From the NCBI GenBank assembly GCA_033964015.1, contig CM066924.1, positions 6,864,251 through 6,928,250 on the forward strand: a stretch of 64,000 nt of DNA, read 5' to 3'. The notes below the pieces were generated by a model. It saw nothing but the letters and a program-made list of their open reading frames with translations, made no database searches and had not been told where the DNA came from. This document shows, one piece after another, positions 23,801 to 38,800 of the stretch. How positions within the stretch are numbered: the first letter of the stretch is position 1; every line of letters begins with the position of its first letter. The stretch is from Scolanthus callimorphus. Lineage: Eukaryota; Cnidaria; Anthozoa; Actiniaria; Edwardsiidae. A program made the position numbers and the translations under genes.

Positions 23801-26800
23801 AGCTTTCTTTCTGTCAGTCATTTAACATTAAACAAAGTTAGTCGCGTGTCATGCATTCGGGTAGTTCTTCCCGGGTGTATTTCTTTTTCACCGGCGGCGA
23901 GATACATAAAGAAAACAACGCGCGACAACAAAACTGCGAAGGCTAGAAACAAAACTAGAGTGAAATTCCAAGGAAAAGCCTCTGCCAGTAGCAGGGTACA
24001 AAATATTATTCCTTTGATCTAAACAAAGCATAACGAAATTGTGTGCTGCAATCACAAGCAGTCAAGGTCGATGAGTAGCAATCGTGACCGGATGTTTGCT
24101 CTTTTAGAAACTCCTAGATATTACAAAATCTTTCAGATTTTGTTGAAAGCTCGCCCAATGTAGAGAGAATATGTGTGTATAATAAGCTGAAATATTTCTA
24201 GCGAAGATACGGGCAAATATAAGTTTGACCATGACCAAATAGGGGCGGTGCTCCGTAATCACATCATATTTCTTCCTATCTTATCTATAGACATGCAATC
24301 CATACCAAGCAGACATGATCATATCATTGAAAGAATTTAGAGGAATGCGCCCACACACTCTGATCTTTGATGGAGCAATTTATAATGCGGAACTAAATAA
24401 AATCGTATTTTCTATTGCAATTGTAAAAAAAGATTTTATAAGCAAAGATTTGGTTACGCAAAGACTACTAAAAACAATGTATTATTTATTGATTCAGCTG
24501 GACGTTTCAACGTGCAAAGACTACTAAAAAACAATATATTATTTATTAATTCAGCTGGACGTTTCAACGTCCCTCGACGCAAAGAGAGTGGGATTACAAG
24601 CGAGGCGCGGAAAAGTAAGGGGAAACGAATTGACATAAATATGGAAACTAAATAAACACTTTGGCGCGAAATAAATCGCTTTGCACGTTGAGACTTGGTC
24701 TAAACTTGCGTATAAGTCACTTGTTGGAAGCTTGAAATCTTTTTTCAGGTCTTCCATTTATTGCGATTGCTTAGATTGCTTCTTAACTGCGATGATCATT
24801 TATTCATTTACCATTCATACACCGCAGTTCTAACCCATCCATTGTACACTTGAATGGATATAGTCACCTCAAGCTCGGTGAACATGGTTGAATAGTCACC
24901 TCGACTCACGTTCTAATCGTTAAATGTAGACTGTGAATATCAAACGCTCCGTACAACCGTTATTTTTCTCAAGTAAGTACTTTTTGGAAACCTACTTTTT
25001 CCAATATATGAAGAATTCCCAGATGGGACTTGAACCCCCAACCTTCTAATTACCGGACGGATTAACTCTTCCAACTGAGCTACAGGGGCGGCTATGTGGT
25101 GAGCAGGTCTTGAGACAGCGTTAACCGCCTAGTTGGGCTTACAGCGGATTTCAGATGTTTGTTTAGAGTAGCTGGTAATTACTTTGCGTCTTACGTTTAA
25201 TTCAGATTTGGAGTAATATCTTTGCGCTGGTTTTACAGCAGTTAGCTCTATACGGAAAACAATTTTTGTTAGCTCGCATAAGGACATGCACGTTGTAAGT
25301 CATTATTTCTGTAGTAAGCGATCAATTTCACCTTTTCATCTCAATTACACTTTAATTGATATAAAAATGTTTTTCAAAAACTTTGGTGCATGATGTTACA
25401 GAACCAGTGTCAGTCACTCCTTTGTTATTGTTTTGGCGTTCCATATTAGAAGACGAATTACGTGTAGAAATCTCTAAATCAATATTTTTAAAAACAAAGT
25501 TTCAGATTTGATTTGCCAAATTCAATCTAGAACATTGCTCTATATTCTCTAAATCAGCCGATGGTTCAATGGATGCTTTCTTCGACTTGGAATGTTGCTA
25601 TGCTGTCAAAATGGCGGCTGACACAGGCTCTTTAATATTCAGATAAGGTTCTTTTCTGGAGAATCTACGATGGAGACTTTCGGAGAGGTATTCGAGAGGT
25701 TTCTCACCTGACAGCATACGGAACTATAAATTAAAATAAAGAACCTTTTGCGTTTGCATAGAATTACGGGTTAAGGCACGCGAGCCCCCTTACTTTTGAA
25801 TAAGCATAAAAATGGGCATTTGTTTATCGACTTAACGTTGCTGTTCAAATCTTTGCCAACCCGTTACTTTTCAGTCGTAACTCGGCGCGTCCTCTCCCCG
25901 GCTCTTTATGTCAAGTAACCTCTTAATTCTTTCATTCCAGGAGGATCAATGCGGTTAATTTGATCTTAGATAGCATTCCAGTTTCCTAATATCAGACTGT
26001 CGGACATTCTCAGACATTCTCGTACACAGAAGTGCATTTATATGATATCCTAGATAGCCTGTAGTACTTCTATGGACGTTCAACGTTCCAAGGAACATTG
26101 CTGGAATTAAAGAGTCGTTGTTGGTTCACGGGGATTTGATATTACCAGCAGAATTAAGTGGAGAAATCTAAAAAAAATAACCATCTTAACGAAGTTAAAC
26201 GTAGTTATATACTTGATCTATTACATGATCTAACGAATTCAAAATATTGCACCACAATCCCTTCTTTATTAGCCGATGGAAATAGATACTTTCTTTGACT
26301 CGGTATGTCGTAAGGCTGACAAAATGGCGGGGGCCGACTTAGATTATCCGAGCGATGGTTTTGAAAAGTCATATAGCTTTAAATGACGAAATTGAAACTT
26401 GCCAAACGCGTCTCAAATTTTAAAAAAAGGATTCTAAAAGGGATAGACGACGGCCTTGTCATCTTTTATGAACTTACTGTTCTTACAGGGGCTGTATTAC
26501 GATTGTGTCAATAAACTCTTAACAATTAGTTCAGTGTTCTTCTTAGAACACAGAATCCTTAGACTAGGAACTAAACTTTACATTTAAAAGGCATTCTTAC
26601 TATCCGACAAATTTCCAAGTTGTGAAAAAAACTGTTCACCTTCGCTCAGTGAAATACAAAATTACCAAAATTTGTATTGGTTCGGTTGCTGAAAGGGTAT
26701 TCGACAAACCTAGATGATTTTTGCTTATTCATTGAGTATAGTGTCACTATGGGATGCACTGCCTAGCCACCTTAAGCTCATGAAAGCAGATCCCAATTAA

Positions 26801-29800
26801 AGATATCCCCCCAAAATAGTATCTGTAATAATTTTATTTACCTTGTATTTATCATGTATTTATCGAATTGCGCTAACATTATAATTTTGTTATGCACTTT
26901 AAAACCCAGCAGGGAGTAAAATAAAATGTGTACGTAAATACTGTTTGATAGGAAAGGAACAGGTCAATGGGGTTTCGGTGAAATTGTTTGTTCTTCTTAT
27001 CCAAAGACCTTCCAGGGTTAAGGTCCCTCTTAATTAACAAGTAACGTGCTACAACAGGTACGTATTTGGAATGCTTGAAACAGAAAGACGAGAGCGCCGC
27101 AACACAGTCTACTGTTCAACAGTAAAAAGTTATTTGACCTGATGCAGTTTTGAAAAGCAGAATATTTGGGAGACTCTTGTTAACGTTAGAGTTGATACTT
27201 GTGAGTACTTCATAAACTGTTGAGACGGATACTAAGTGGCGAGACCGTCCATACATTCCAGCTTACGCAAATGATTCAGGGGCACCCAACGATAATTTTC
27301 GGTAAAATATCTGTTCGGATGGCGCTACGAGACCTGAGATTTTCGCTTCAGAATTCAAGCTTTAACTTTCGTATCTAGATCATAAGATCCCCTGGATTTT
27401 TCGAATTGCACAAAAAGGTTCTATTTTACAAATTTTTGGGGGATTTTTGCCGTTAAAAAGGTCACCTAAAATTTTCGGATAGAGTTTTTCCCCTAGCATT
27501 TTCGGAAGACTTGATTTCAATCCCTAAAATTTTCGCAACCCAAAACTTTCAGCTAAGAAATCCGAACAGATATAAAATTTATAGGAATTAAAAATACCCA
27601 GTTTACAGTCATTTGTATGCTCAGTAACGACTTATAATGGCATTCTGAGCTGTTTTACGGTATTGTCTCGTTGGGTGCCCCTGATGATTGTAAACGAAAC
27701 GTACCTAGGACCATCGAGAGTTACCCGACTTTGCAGTTTTGGGAAATAAAAACTAGCTTTAATCATCGTTCAAGTCAAACCCAGCTGGTGTAAATGCCAT
27801 TATCGCATCGCGGTAGTACATGTGCTGTTTCTGGTTTCGCTCTTTCTAGTAAGGTCCAACGTCTGGCCTTGTTGCTTAGTTGGTAGAGCGTTGGTACCTG
27901 ATCACCAAGGGTCGTGGGTGCGAATCCCACTGACGTTTTTCCCTCGTGGCGGCATTTTCCGGAAACATACTTACATTGGTTCGAAAGCCACCATTAGGAT
28001 CTCAATACATTCACATTATTTTCGTTGGTCTCTGCGTCAACCTGTCTGTCTGTCTCTCCTTTCCTCAATCGCATTCGATAAAGAGAATTATCACTGCAAA
28101 ATTCCATTCAAATATCAAAGCATTCCTACTCAGATACAAAGGGACATAATCATTTTTATCGCACCTTGCCACTCTTTTGATGCACAAGGAAAGAATACAT
28201 CTAAGGGTAGGCTCTTCATTGATAAACCTTTGAATGCAAAAGTCCATTATTTAGTTTCCTGTTCATTTTGGTCCCCATTGGCATCAACATTTCTTTACTG
28301 CAGCATCAACAGCTTGATTCGCAATAAATTGACAATTGTACAGTTACTTCATTACCATTAATAATGTTTCAACTGACTTGGAAAACTCAGCGCATGTAGA
28401 TGGTAAAGGTATTTTCATTTACTATTAATAAATTAGTAATATAATCAGTAATTTTTGGTCAATTTGTTAAAACTGATTTTCTCGGGTTTTTGTCGAATTG
28501 TCCTACAGAATTCAATAGAACCACCAAGTTTTGTATCAAAATGAATGACAGGTGGACTCGAAAAGTGTGTCAGCGATTTTTGTATGTCTTAGTAACCGAA
28601 AAAAACTCATCATAAAATTGGAACAAAATGGAAAACAAAGCGCTGGAACCTTGAACTTGGTACATAAAGTATTTCCGCTATTTGACCCAACAGCGCTGTT
28701 CTTTTTGAAACAGGAAAAGGGATTATATATTTCTTTCCTGAGCATTACTTAGATGTCTACACTGTCTGTTTTGCTGAATTTCCCAAGTCACATGCATGGG
28801 AAGTGAATTTACATGGATAGCCATGGGAAATCCGAGCACTTCCTATTCTTCTACCATGGGAAATTCAGCTTTTCCCATGGATGGGTTTCTGCAGAAATTC
28901 CCTGTGTAAATAGCACCTTTCCGGATTACCAGTGACGCCTGCTTTTCCATTTGTTAAATCCACCTTCCTCTGGTTAAGTAATTTTCTTTTGCCGTTTCAT
29001 TTGACTCTGCATAACCTGCGTCAGTCGACACCCTAGCGGTCGCCGGAAATGTGTCACAGGAGACACGTCTCACGGGAGACATTTCCGGTGAGCACCAGTG
29101 GTGTCGGCTTACTCTGGCTAGACTTTGCAAGAATCTACCTTTTTGCGAAGAAGTACTATTTTCTTCTATTTTTAACATTCCGAAAGGTTAATGCGCTTAG
29201 TGAGTTTGAAAATTCTGATTTTACGAAGGGAGGTGTCTGTTTTGTCACGATTACTCTAATGAGCAAGGCAGTCTGCTCGCACAGTGGTCAGGGGGAGTAA
29301 ACTAACACCTCTTGATAGCCTGGATAGGTAGAATTCTATGATGTCAAACACACAATGTGAACACATGCACCAATGCTATTGTTCCTATTTAAGCTCTAGG
29401 ACGTAGCGCTATACTTATTCAGGAGCCCATTACCTATGAGCGTCCACCTCCCATGTTATCACAGTGTAACAGCGTATTGGAAAATGAAGCCTGTATGAAG
29501 TTATTTTTAGTATCAAATTTCAAAGTCAAGTTTCAAAATTTCACGCAAAGCCTAAGCCACACATTCGCTCAGCCAATTAGAATGAAGGCAGCGTATGTTT
29601 TGTTCAGGGAAGTTTATTCAAACGGCAAGACTTTCTAAAAATAACTTCAGACTTGCTTCATTTTTCAATTCGCTGTTATACATTCCTTCCCCTACCTCCC
29701 GACTACCTACAGACTACCTCCTTACTACCTCCTGACTACATCCTGACTACATCCTGACTACATCCTGACTACCTCCAGACTACCTCCTGTCTGCATCCTG

Positions 29801-32800
29801 TCTGTATCCTGACTACCTCCTGACTTCCTACCGTCTACCTCCTGACATCCTGACTACCTCACTACCTCCTGACTACCTCAATACTATCTCCTGACTATCT
29901 CCTGACTACCTCCTGAGTACCTCCTGACTACCTCCTGACTACCTCCTGACTACCTCCTGACTACCTCCTGAGTACCTCCTGACTACCTCCTGACTACCTC
30001 CTGACTACCTCCTGACTACCTCCTGACTTATTGTAGCTGACACCGTGGTGCTCTGTTTAGCTATCTGTAGGTTTGGGTGTGGTGTTGGCACATGCGCACG
30101 ACCCAACATTTGCCGCTGTCCTAATGGCAGATTCAAGTCCCAGTGCCGGGGCACAACAAGTAAGTTGACCTGCTGTATTTGGAGCGAATCTCAAATGACT
30201 GTCGCGAGTTTATTGTTACAAATTTAGATAGCAAATTTCCAGCACTAGGTGCGCTAAATAACTCATAACTCAAGTTGCCTCATGTTATCACTGAACTCAG
30301 TATACCGCGGGTCAGTATTCTTTGTTTTGTTTCACAGGTGGAAAATGCAAAATCTTGTGCTTTAATGGAGGTTCATGTAAAGATGATACGTGTACATGCC
30401 GCCCGGGATTCAAAGGACGATTCTGTGAAACACGTATGTATGGAACGATTCAGTATTAAATGGTGGTGATGAGGTCCCCCCCCCCCCCCCCCCCCGGGGG
30501 AGGGGGAGGGGGATTGCTTCGCCTGATAGTGGGTGGGTACAGTAAAAACCCGCGAGTAAGAACACACATTTTCCCAAGTTAGCCTTAACAGGTTCTTATA
30601 TACATGGTGCTTAGTGCAAATGTAGATGGATGTTGATATTGTGTATTGCTTCCAATAGTCTAGAGTGTATTTTAGTGGTTGAGTGAACTTGATAGACTAG
30701 CGATAGTAAATATCATTTTATTAGTTTCGAATCAAGGAGTGGGTGGAAAATTTAAGTCATGATTTTCCAGCAATGCGTTCATAGACTGTGCACAAATAGT
30801 AATGTAATGACTTCAGCAAAGTTGTATATATCACATTTCTCTTATTAAATAAGTTCTCAATTGAATTACTGTACTGAGCAGCCCTGGATATCATGGGCTT
30901 ACATATTCATACCTGCCAACCGCGAAAGCTCCAAAATAGGGAGATTGTGTTTCAAATACAACAACAGAAAATCGCAAGAAATTTACCCGGGAGAGATAAG
31001 TAAATATATGGAAAGTTTAAAGAAACCAAGGGTAAAAACCGGGAGTCTCCACCGCGTAAACCAGTAGAGTCGACAAGTATGCATACTGTATATAAATTGT
31101 AAAGCATTTTTTTCATACTGATATTAAGAAATGCTTCAATTCATAAATTTTTTGTGAATATAGATTCCTGAAAGCTGCAAGGTTTTTTTTTTTTTTGGGG
31201 GGGGGGGGGGGAGAATTAAGAATCTATTACAAATTTTAGGCTAAACAGGTTCTTATATAAAGCAGTTAAAGTCTTGGTGATCTTCGTTAACATAACCCGT
31301 TCTAGAGAGCATTTTGTAAGCGTTAACCCCGTTCTATTGGCTGAAGAAGAACAAAATCGGGACCCATTTGGCGGCACATACCCGTATAGCTCTTGTAAGT
31401 CTTGTAAGGGAGTCCCCACCCGCGTCGACCAAAGACGTTTCTGAACGGCGAACGGATCTTCGTTAACATAACCCGTTCTAGAGAGCATTTTGTAAGCGTT
31501 AACCCCGTTCTATTGGCTGAAGAAGAACAAAATCGGGACCCATTTGGCGGCACATACCCGTATAGCTCTTGTAAGTCTTGTAAGGGAGTCCCCACCCGCG
31601 TCGACCAAAGACGTTTCTGAACGGCGAACGGAAGTTCGGCGTTTTCTGATCCTGCAATCCTAATCAAATGACGTTGATAGCATGTTTCTTTATTCTTCAG
31701 CGATTTGCAGTCAGCCCTGCTTGAATGGCGGGAGATGCGTTGGACCTGATCGCTGTGCATGCCCGTACGGCTTCACTGGCAAACGATGTCAAGCAGGTAT
31801 CTAACTACGTGGAAACGTGCCTTTATTTGCATGAATAGTAAAGGTCTCTGTAAACCCGTGACGGGTGTCTTCGAAATTTGGATTATATATAAAACACATA
31901 TATCACATTAAAGATCAAAGATTGGACTATATGCTGCATGTAATAATTTTTGAAAAATGTTGCCCATAATGTAGCTTTATGGCCACAAAGCCGGTGATGC
32001 CGACTTTGGTTTCGGACCTCCAGACCTTTCGCGTTACGAAATAAACGCCTTGTATCTATTGCATCCAGAAACATATAACTTAGTTGAAACATGTAACGGC
32101 GAACCAACCTGGGGATTATTCGTGGCCAGTTTATGACCATATTTGGTCAATAATGAACTCTCGACTGCTAACCCAAGCAGGTTTTCTCTTCAGAAGATTT
32201 CATTTTTCGCTCAAATAAAGTAGAGCAACAGTGGTAAGTGATAATATACTAACATTTAACAACTTGAAGTCTTGCAACAACATTATTTTCAAAATCTGTT
32301 CAATTGTTTATTCTGCGAATATTCCGCAGCTTGGCACTAAAGCAATGTATGTTTGTTACACGTTTCAACTCACTTATATGTTTCTGTTGCATCCTAATGG
32401 AAGATAAATAGAGGATATTACATGGCCGCGCGGAGATACGAATTGTTGAAAATTTATCTCACGAGTGAGCGCAGGTCCAAGTGGCCATGTAATGTTCTGT
32501 TTATTATATAAACATCAGTGAAATACCAAATCGACATTTTTTTAATGAAAATCTGAAAACAAAAGAGCTATGTCTGAGCTACTGAAAAGAGTGAAGATAA
32601 TTACCATATCCTCAAAGTGTGAAGATATTATTTTTCACGCGAGAGGTACCTTCACTGATGTTTATATAATCTAAATGCGCTTAAAAACCGTGTGAGGGAT
32701 TTTTCGTTTTCCTTGAAAGTGATTTATACCACTTTTCGCGCGCCTACCGGAAAATCAAAGTTCCAACTTGAAGGCGTTTATTTTGTAACGCGAAGGGTCT

Positions 32801-35800
32801 GCAGGAGGTCCGAAAACAAAGTCGGTATCTCCAACTTTGCGGCCATAAAACTGCATTCCGGGCAAGATTTTACAAAAATTATAACATGCAGCATCGATAT
32901 AATCCAATCTTTATAATGTGATATATAAGTTGTATATATAACCCGAACTTCTTCATGGAAAAGACAAAAAGTACTAACTGTGTCAAACAGGGTGCAAAAT
33001 TTTATGTTGACTTTCGTTGTATTTTTTTTCAGATTACCGAACCGGTCCGTGTTATACCCTGGTAAAGAACAGCATGTGTCACAACCAACTAATAGGCGTG
33101 GTTTGTACCCGTGCGCTGTGTTGCGCGACTGTGGGCCAAGCTTGGGGAAACCCGTGCCAGAGATGCGCACCCAAACCAAGTAAGCGCCCTGGTGAACGTT
33201 ATGATTATAGAGTCCTAGAATGATGACGTCGCAAAAAACAAATTTTCGAGTTAGTAATATTTGTCCCGTGATTTCGAAAGGCCATATCGAATGAAAGCTG
33301 CACACCAAAATGAGGCAAACGGTTGCAACGCGACCGAGATATGTCCCACTGAATACATAATTTTCTGTATTTTTGGTTCAGTTCCAAACAGTTTTTTGCA
33401 TGCAACGTTCTTTGGAGTTGGTCTTCCATTATTCGAGGACAAAAATCTAACATTCGAAAATTTTCAAATTTGTGACGTCACACTTTAGACTCTTCTATAG
33501 CAACGTGAATAGACCTCCTCGGCTTGGGCGTAATGTTTTGCCCATTTCAGATCACATGGCATTCCCATGAGTATTCTTTCCTTCTTCTTCTGCTACGCAC
33601 CGAATAAAGTAAAGATTATTCAAATATGGCACGTGATCTGAAATGGGAAAACATTACGCTCAAGCCGTGGAAGTCTATATCGGCGATACATTTACGACAC
33701 TAAATTTTGGCGCATTTCCATTGATCAAGAGTAAGCACGTGACATGTATAATACCCGCTTTTGCAGGTGACTATGAGCCATTAGTATAATTACTTAAGTG
33801 ATTATACGAATTTCCGCGCGCTAATTGGTCGAGAAGTTCGTTTTCTCTCGCTATAATCACCTACAGGTGATTATAACATTGAGAGGAGTGCGCGCGAGAG
33901 TTTTGTTATGATCGTGAAAAAGTCCGACAAAAAAAACTTGTTCTGCCTAAAAACCTTATGAATCACTTCAGCAATTATACTAAAACAATTAGTCGCCTCA
34001 GGCTCCGTGATTATCTATTAAATCGACTTCGTCTCGATGACTATTCGCCGATAATCACGTCGCCTTTCGGCGACTAATTGTTAAATGGTGCCTGTTTCGC
34101 TTAAAATTTAGCACTGTACAATAACAACAATAGCGATCTTCCGATTCCTATTTTTTCATCCCTACAAGCGATTACATATTCACGGGTCAAATGCAAGAAT
34201 TTGGTATTCACTTACGTATGAATGAAAAATAATTAGATCTTTCCTTTGAGAATAGAGCGGATTTCACATGACTGTCAAGACTTGTTATGTAATTGCGATT
34301 GCTTTGCGTTCTCATTGGCTACTCGTTTTTCTCAGCCAATCAAATTCTGTAGTAAATCACTTGTGTAATTATTACTCAGTAATTGGTTCGGCTTGCAATT
34401 GGAGCAAGTCGTGATTTCTCTTGATTCTGATTGGCTAGTGATTGCTCAATTGCAATTGATTTCACGATGGTCATGTGAAAACCGCTCTAATGAATCAATT
34501 AATTTAATAAACCGAGAACCACATTATGACACGGCTCATTGCATTCGACGCGTAAATATTCTTAAAATCTCTTGTCTTTTTTTGGTTCGGACTATTTTAG
34601 AGTGTTTAATTTATATACACTACTTCGTTCTATTGATAGTTTTTTTTGGGTTCGGTTTTTTTTTTTGGTTTGAGCGTAGACCGTGAACACTCGCCACCCC
34701 ACGTGGGTGCGTGCTTCATTGAAAATCTGCCTGTTGATTGGCTGCCATCGTTTTGTTTTGTTTTGGTTTGGTTTGGTTTCCTATGGAAGTGTCCCGAAAG
34801 CGACCTAGAAACTTTGGAAACTTAACTTTTTCAAACCGAAACAAACGCGAAAAGTGTCCACGGTCTTCGCTCAAATGCAGGCAGCTGTATCTCACGAGAT
34901 AATGTTGGTGGAAGATTGAGTAGGATCAATATGCCGTATTTTGTGCGCACGCTCCCTGATCGGTAGTTCACAGTATTTATTCTTTCTTATCCTGTTTTCG
35001 TTTTTTCTCTCTTTCTAGCACCTTGTGATCGAGGATTTTTGCCAAACTACAAAACCAAGGCTTGTCAAGGTCAGTTTATTTCCGTCCATTTTTCATTCAT
35101 CTAGATATGATTGACTAATGAAAGATACGGGGCGCTCCCATTGCGTCTGATGTGAGCAATATTTATTACATGAACATCAGTGAAATACCAAGGTAACTCT
35201 CGCGCGAGAAAATGATATTTTATCTTCACTCTTCGCAGTGAAGATAACACACATAGCTTTCTAGTTTTCAGATTTTCGTAAAATAAAATGTCGACTTGGT
35301 ATTTCACTGATGTTTATATAATAAACAGAACATTACATGGCCGCTTGGAGCGTTCACTCGTGAGATAAATTTTCAACACTCGAAGATAAAATTGGTATCT
35401 CCGCGCGGCTACGTAATATCCTCTATATATCCATCTTCGTTTAATTAAGAGATTATCACGACCAAGTGGTAACTTCTGTTGACAGGTGACAGAAATCGAT
35501 CAAGTTCATGAGAATGCCAGGGGGCTGCCCCTGGAAATTGCACAGTTTATCTTCTGAAACGGCGATTGCTATGATCCATTTTGGAGGAAGGAAGCCAACC
35601 AACCTTTGCTTGATTAAAACACCTAGTTGTATTACCACATTCTCCGCTGTTCGTTTCTATTGCTCGCTGGCTCAAGAAGGAGCCAAATGTAATAAAGCAA
35701 TGATACGTGAAATACCTTTCAACAAAACGGATGGATGGATAATCTCTGAGAAGAAGTGTGAACATTTGCTGATAGTTTGATTTAGTTTCGAACATGTTCA

Positions 35801-38800
35801 CCTCTGGAGACCTGTGAATTGTTTGTCAAATTGGAGGGCCTTTTCACTGATGGCCAAGTTATAGAGTACGTCACAATTTTGAAAAAGTTCGAATTTCAGT
35901 TTTAGTCCATCAATACTGAAAAGACCGAACTCTAATGAACGTCGGAGGCAAAAAAACGAGGTGAATCGTTTGAAACGCAATTGAGATATGGCCCGCTCAA
36001 TACATGATTTTCTGAAACAAAACACTGTATTTTGGACCAAGTTCCAAACGTTACGATTTGTTAAATAAAATCATGTATTGATCCATTCTCGTACCCAGAT
36101 CTCCCCGGCTCCTCACCTCACGGGGGAGGCTCTGGTGACATCCATTTGAGGGCCTTTTCTGACTGGCTGGATTTGAACGTTGGGGCATGCGCAGAATGTT
36201 CTTTTTCTCAACGGCTCTGTCATTCTCGTTCCCAGAACTCCCCAGCTCGTCTGCTCGCAGGGGAGGCTCTGGGGACATCCACTTGAGGGCCGTCACTGAT
36301 TGGTTGATTTTGAGTGTTGGAGCATGCGCTGAAAGGTCTTTCTCTCAGCGGCTCTGTATTAAATCTCGCGCATGCGTCAGTGGCTGTCACCAGAGCCTCC
36401 CCGCGAGGTTACGAGCCGGGGAGCTCTGGGTTCGAGAATGTGGCTCTGTATCAAATCTCGCGCATGCGTCAATGGCTGTCACCAGAGCCTCCCCCGCGAG
36501 GTGACGATGGGAGCTCCTGGGTTAGAGAAAGGTATAGGGGGATTTCGTGTTTACAGTTTGGGTTCATTTGCATAAGCAGGGTCTAGATTCAGAACGTTTG
36601 AAGGAGTTCGAAATAATCTGCACTGAATATGAATAGCCGACAGCAAATGAAACCTACTCTGAAAATTTGAAGGTTTAACATTCAAATGTAAGGGCGTAGT
36701 TAAATGTTCATTTGGTGAAAATATGTGGGCTAATGAACCGTTTGCCACACAGCAATCCACTCATTTTTAAAAACCTGCGTAGAGCTTCCAAAACGAACGT
36801 AAACGTCAATATGTTCTTAGGAATAGCAATTATTTCATCTCGCGAACATCTTTATTACATTTTTAAAGAGCAAAGAGGCATTTTCAATAGCCTTGAATTT
36901 CTTGGGTGGCAAGAAGCTCATTACCCCTCATGTTTTCTGTAAATTGAACTTATCGCCATGCGCTCATAATTTGAATGACGAACGTAAAAATTTCTTATTA
37001 CGCTTTATTCACCAGGCGCTATTGAAATTCAGAACAATTATTTTTGTAGCTCCGTTACACTTGCTGATTTTCACGGATGCTTCAAATATGTAAACACTGC
37101 CCAACGCCGCCCAATGCGCGTTCCATGCGTTCGATAAACAAAATCAAAGTGAGCACCCGAGTGACTTGTTAAAACATCTGCTATTTAACAATTAGACCTA
37201 AAGGGCCAATGAGCAGTTATTCAATAGATTATGGAGGCCGCAGGCTAAATGGTCTACTGGAAATCTAATGAGGCCGAGAGGTCTAAATGGTTTAGTATAA
37301 TTAAACTAGATGGTCGCTCACTGAGAATAAAACACAGTTGGTTAAGTAGCGCTCCGTCTTAAAACTATAGCGGAAACAATAGGGCCGCGGAAACAGTGGT
37401 CGTCTGGTGATGCTCACACTCGATTTTCTTCTTGAACAACGAAATGCTATGAAATATCCGGAAGACCTATTCGGAAAGAATTCAGCACTGCAAACGAAGT
37501 ATTTCGCTACGAAATCGGTCAAAAACAAATTTCAACCAATCAGAAGGCCAGGATTTGTTGACTAAGCCAATTAGTTGTTTAGAAATTTAACAATTTAAAA
37601 TTTTACACAAAGCATAACTCAAATTCCCATAGCCGTTCACGCTATCGTTCTTGGACGGAGCGCTACTTAATACTGATTGACAATATGGTTGATGGTAGTT
37701 TTTGTTATATTCCCAGATGTTGACGAGTGTCGCGCGATCCCGCGGGTTTGTCGAGGCGGCACGTGCGTTAATACTCTCGGTAGTTTCAAATGCGACTGTG
37801 GAAAGGGCAAGACCATCAATCAACAAACAGGGAAGTGCGAAGGTAGGGACCTGTTATACCGGTTTAACTGGTACCTCGGTTCTTGAACTGCCTTTCACTC
37901 ATTCCTCCGTACTGGTATGTTTCCCAGCAATTCAGTAATTCATTTGCTTGTCATTCTAGACCTCCGCAGGAAGAATAACTAGTTAAGACAGACTTTACCA
38001 GGATTTCGTCAAAAAGTGGTCAAAAGTCAAGTTAATACTAAAAACTTTAGAACCACTTGGCTTGATTTTGGTTTGCTTTGGCAGAACTGCATATAAGGAA
38101 TAACCTGTGTTAGTTCCGCCATGTAATTCGCATGGAAAGCGGAGATATTAAATTTCAAAGTTCCACCTGGAGGACAATAATGGGAAAACTTGGCTCGTTC
38201 TGTAGGTACCGGAGCTGACCGGAGCACAGTATACGTAATTCAATAGAGACAATGGACCCGAGACAAAGGACTCCAAGTAACACAAAGAACGAAGCTAACA
38301 CAGAATAAAATAGTCTCTGGTACCTACAGAAAGACCCGAAAACTTTGTCAAGCGTAATTCCTTCCAAATCCCTTTACCTTTGTATATAAACTTCGAAAGG
38401 AATTTCATAAGTTCCCTTCAAGATTTCTTGATCGAACTAGCTCCAGTTACTTCTTGCAAACCTTTCTAAAGATGGTAAAATAAAGGCAATAGGTTTCGTA
38501 CTTTCTAAGCCACACGTTGCTCGAATCATTAAAACAATCTGTCTTAATGAGATGTACTACCGCTAGGTAGTATAAATCGCTGGTTAAACGAAACAACAAT
38601 GTCGCGGGAACATTTCACTCGCTTGCATGTTTAGCCACTCCAGGCTACAATGTCACAGCAACAAAAAAGGTTTCTGACAACAACGAGGACAGCGACAGAG
38701 AACAATGCGCTTGATAATAGAGCGCAATGCTTACGAGTGCCTACACGTATGAAATCAAATGCACTTAACCGTTTTCTTCTGAGCTAGGATGCGGAACAGC

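Larger units (their letters stand above)
21442..30060 (+). other. fibrillin intron 2 (8.6 kb)
   Basis: No exon is recognised. The intron holds tRNA-like sequences near 23.4, 25.0 and 27.9 kb, a terminal-repeat element at 27277-27683, a G-run at about 23430-23460, two related repeats at 25497-25640 and 26225-26340, and an 11 bp minisatellite at its 3' end. Confidence 0.8.

Noticed and set aside
27866..27940. Functional tRNA gene
   Set aside because: The A and B boxes are good, but the anticodon loop has eight bases and the acceptor stem is weak. A tRNA-derived repeat is more likely; the same holds for 23350 and 25016.
31216..31760. Overlapping minus-strand frames of 90 and 145 codons with repeated [14 protein letters not shown]
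   Set aside because: They arise from the exact 176 bp tandem duplication read in two frames, and partly overlap the real plus-strand fibrillin exon 5.
36187..36586. Plus-strand frames of 67-105 codons with [13 protein letters not shown] repeats
   Set aside because: They are by-products of a short non-coding repeat cluster in both orientations, without splice logic.
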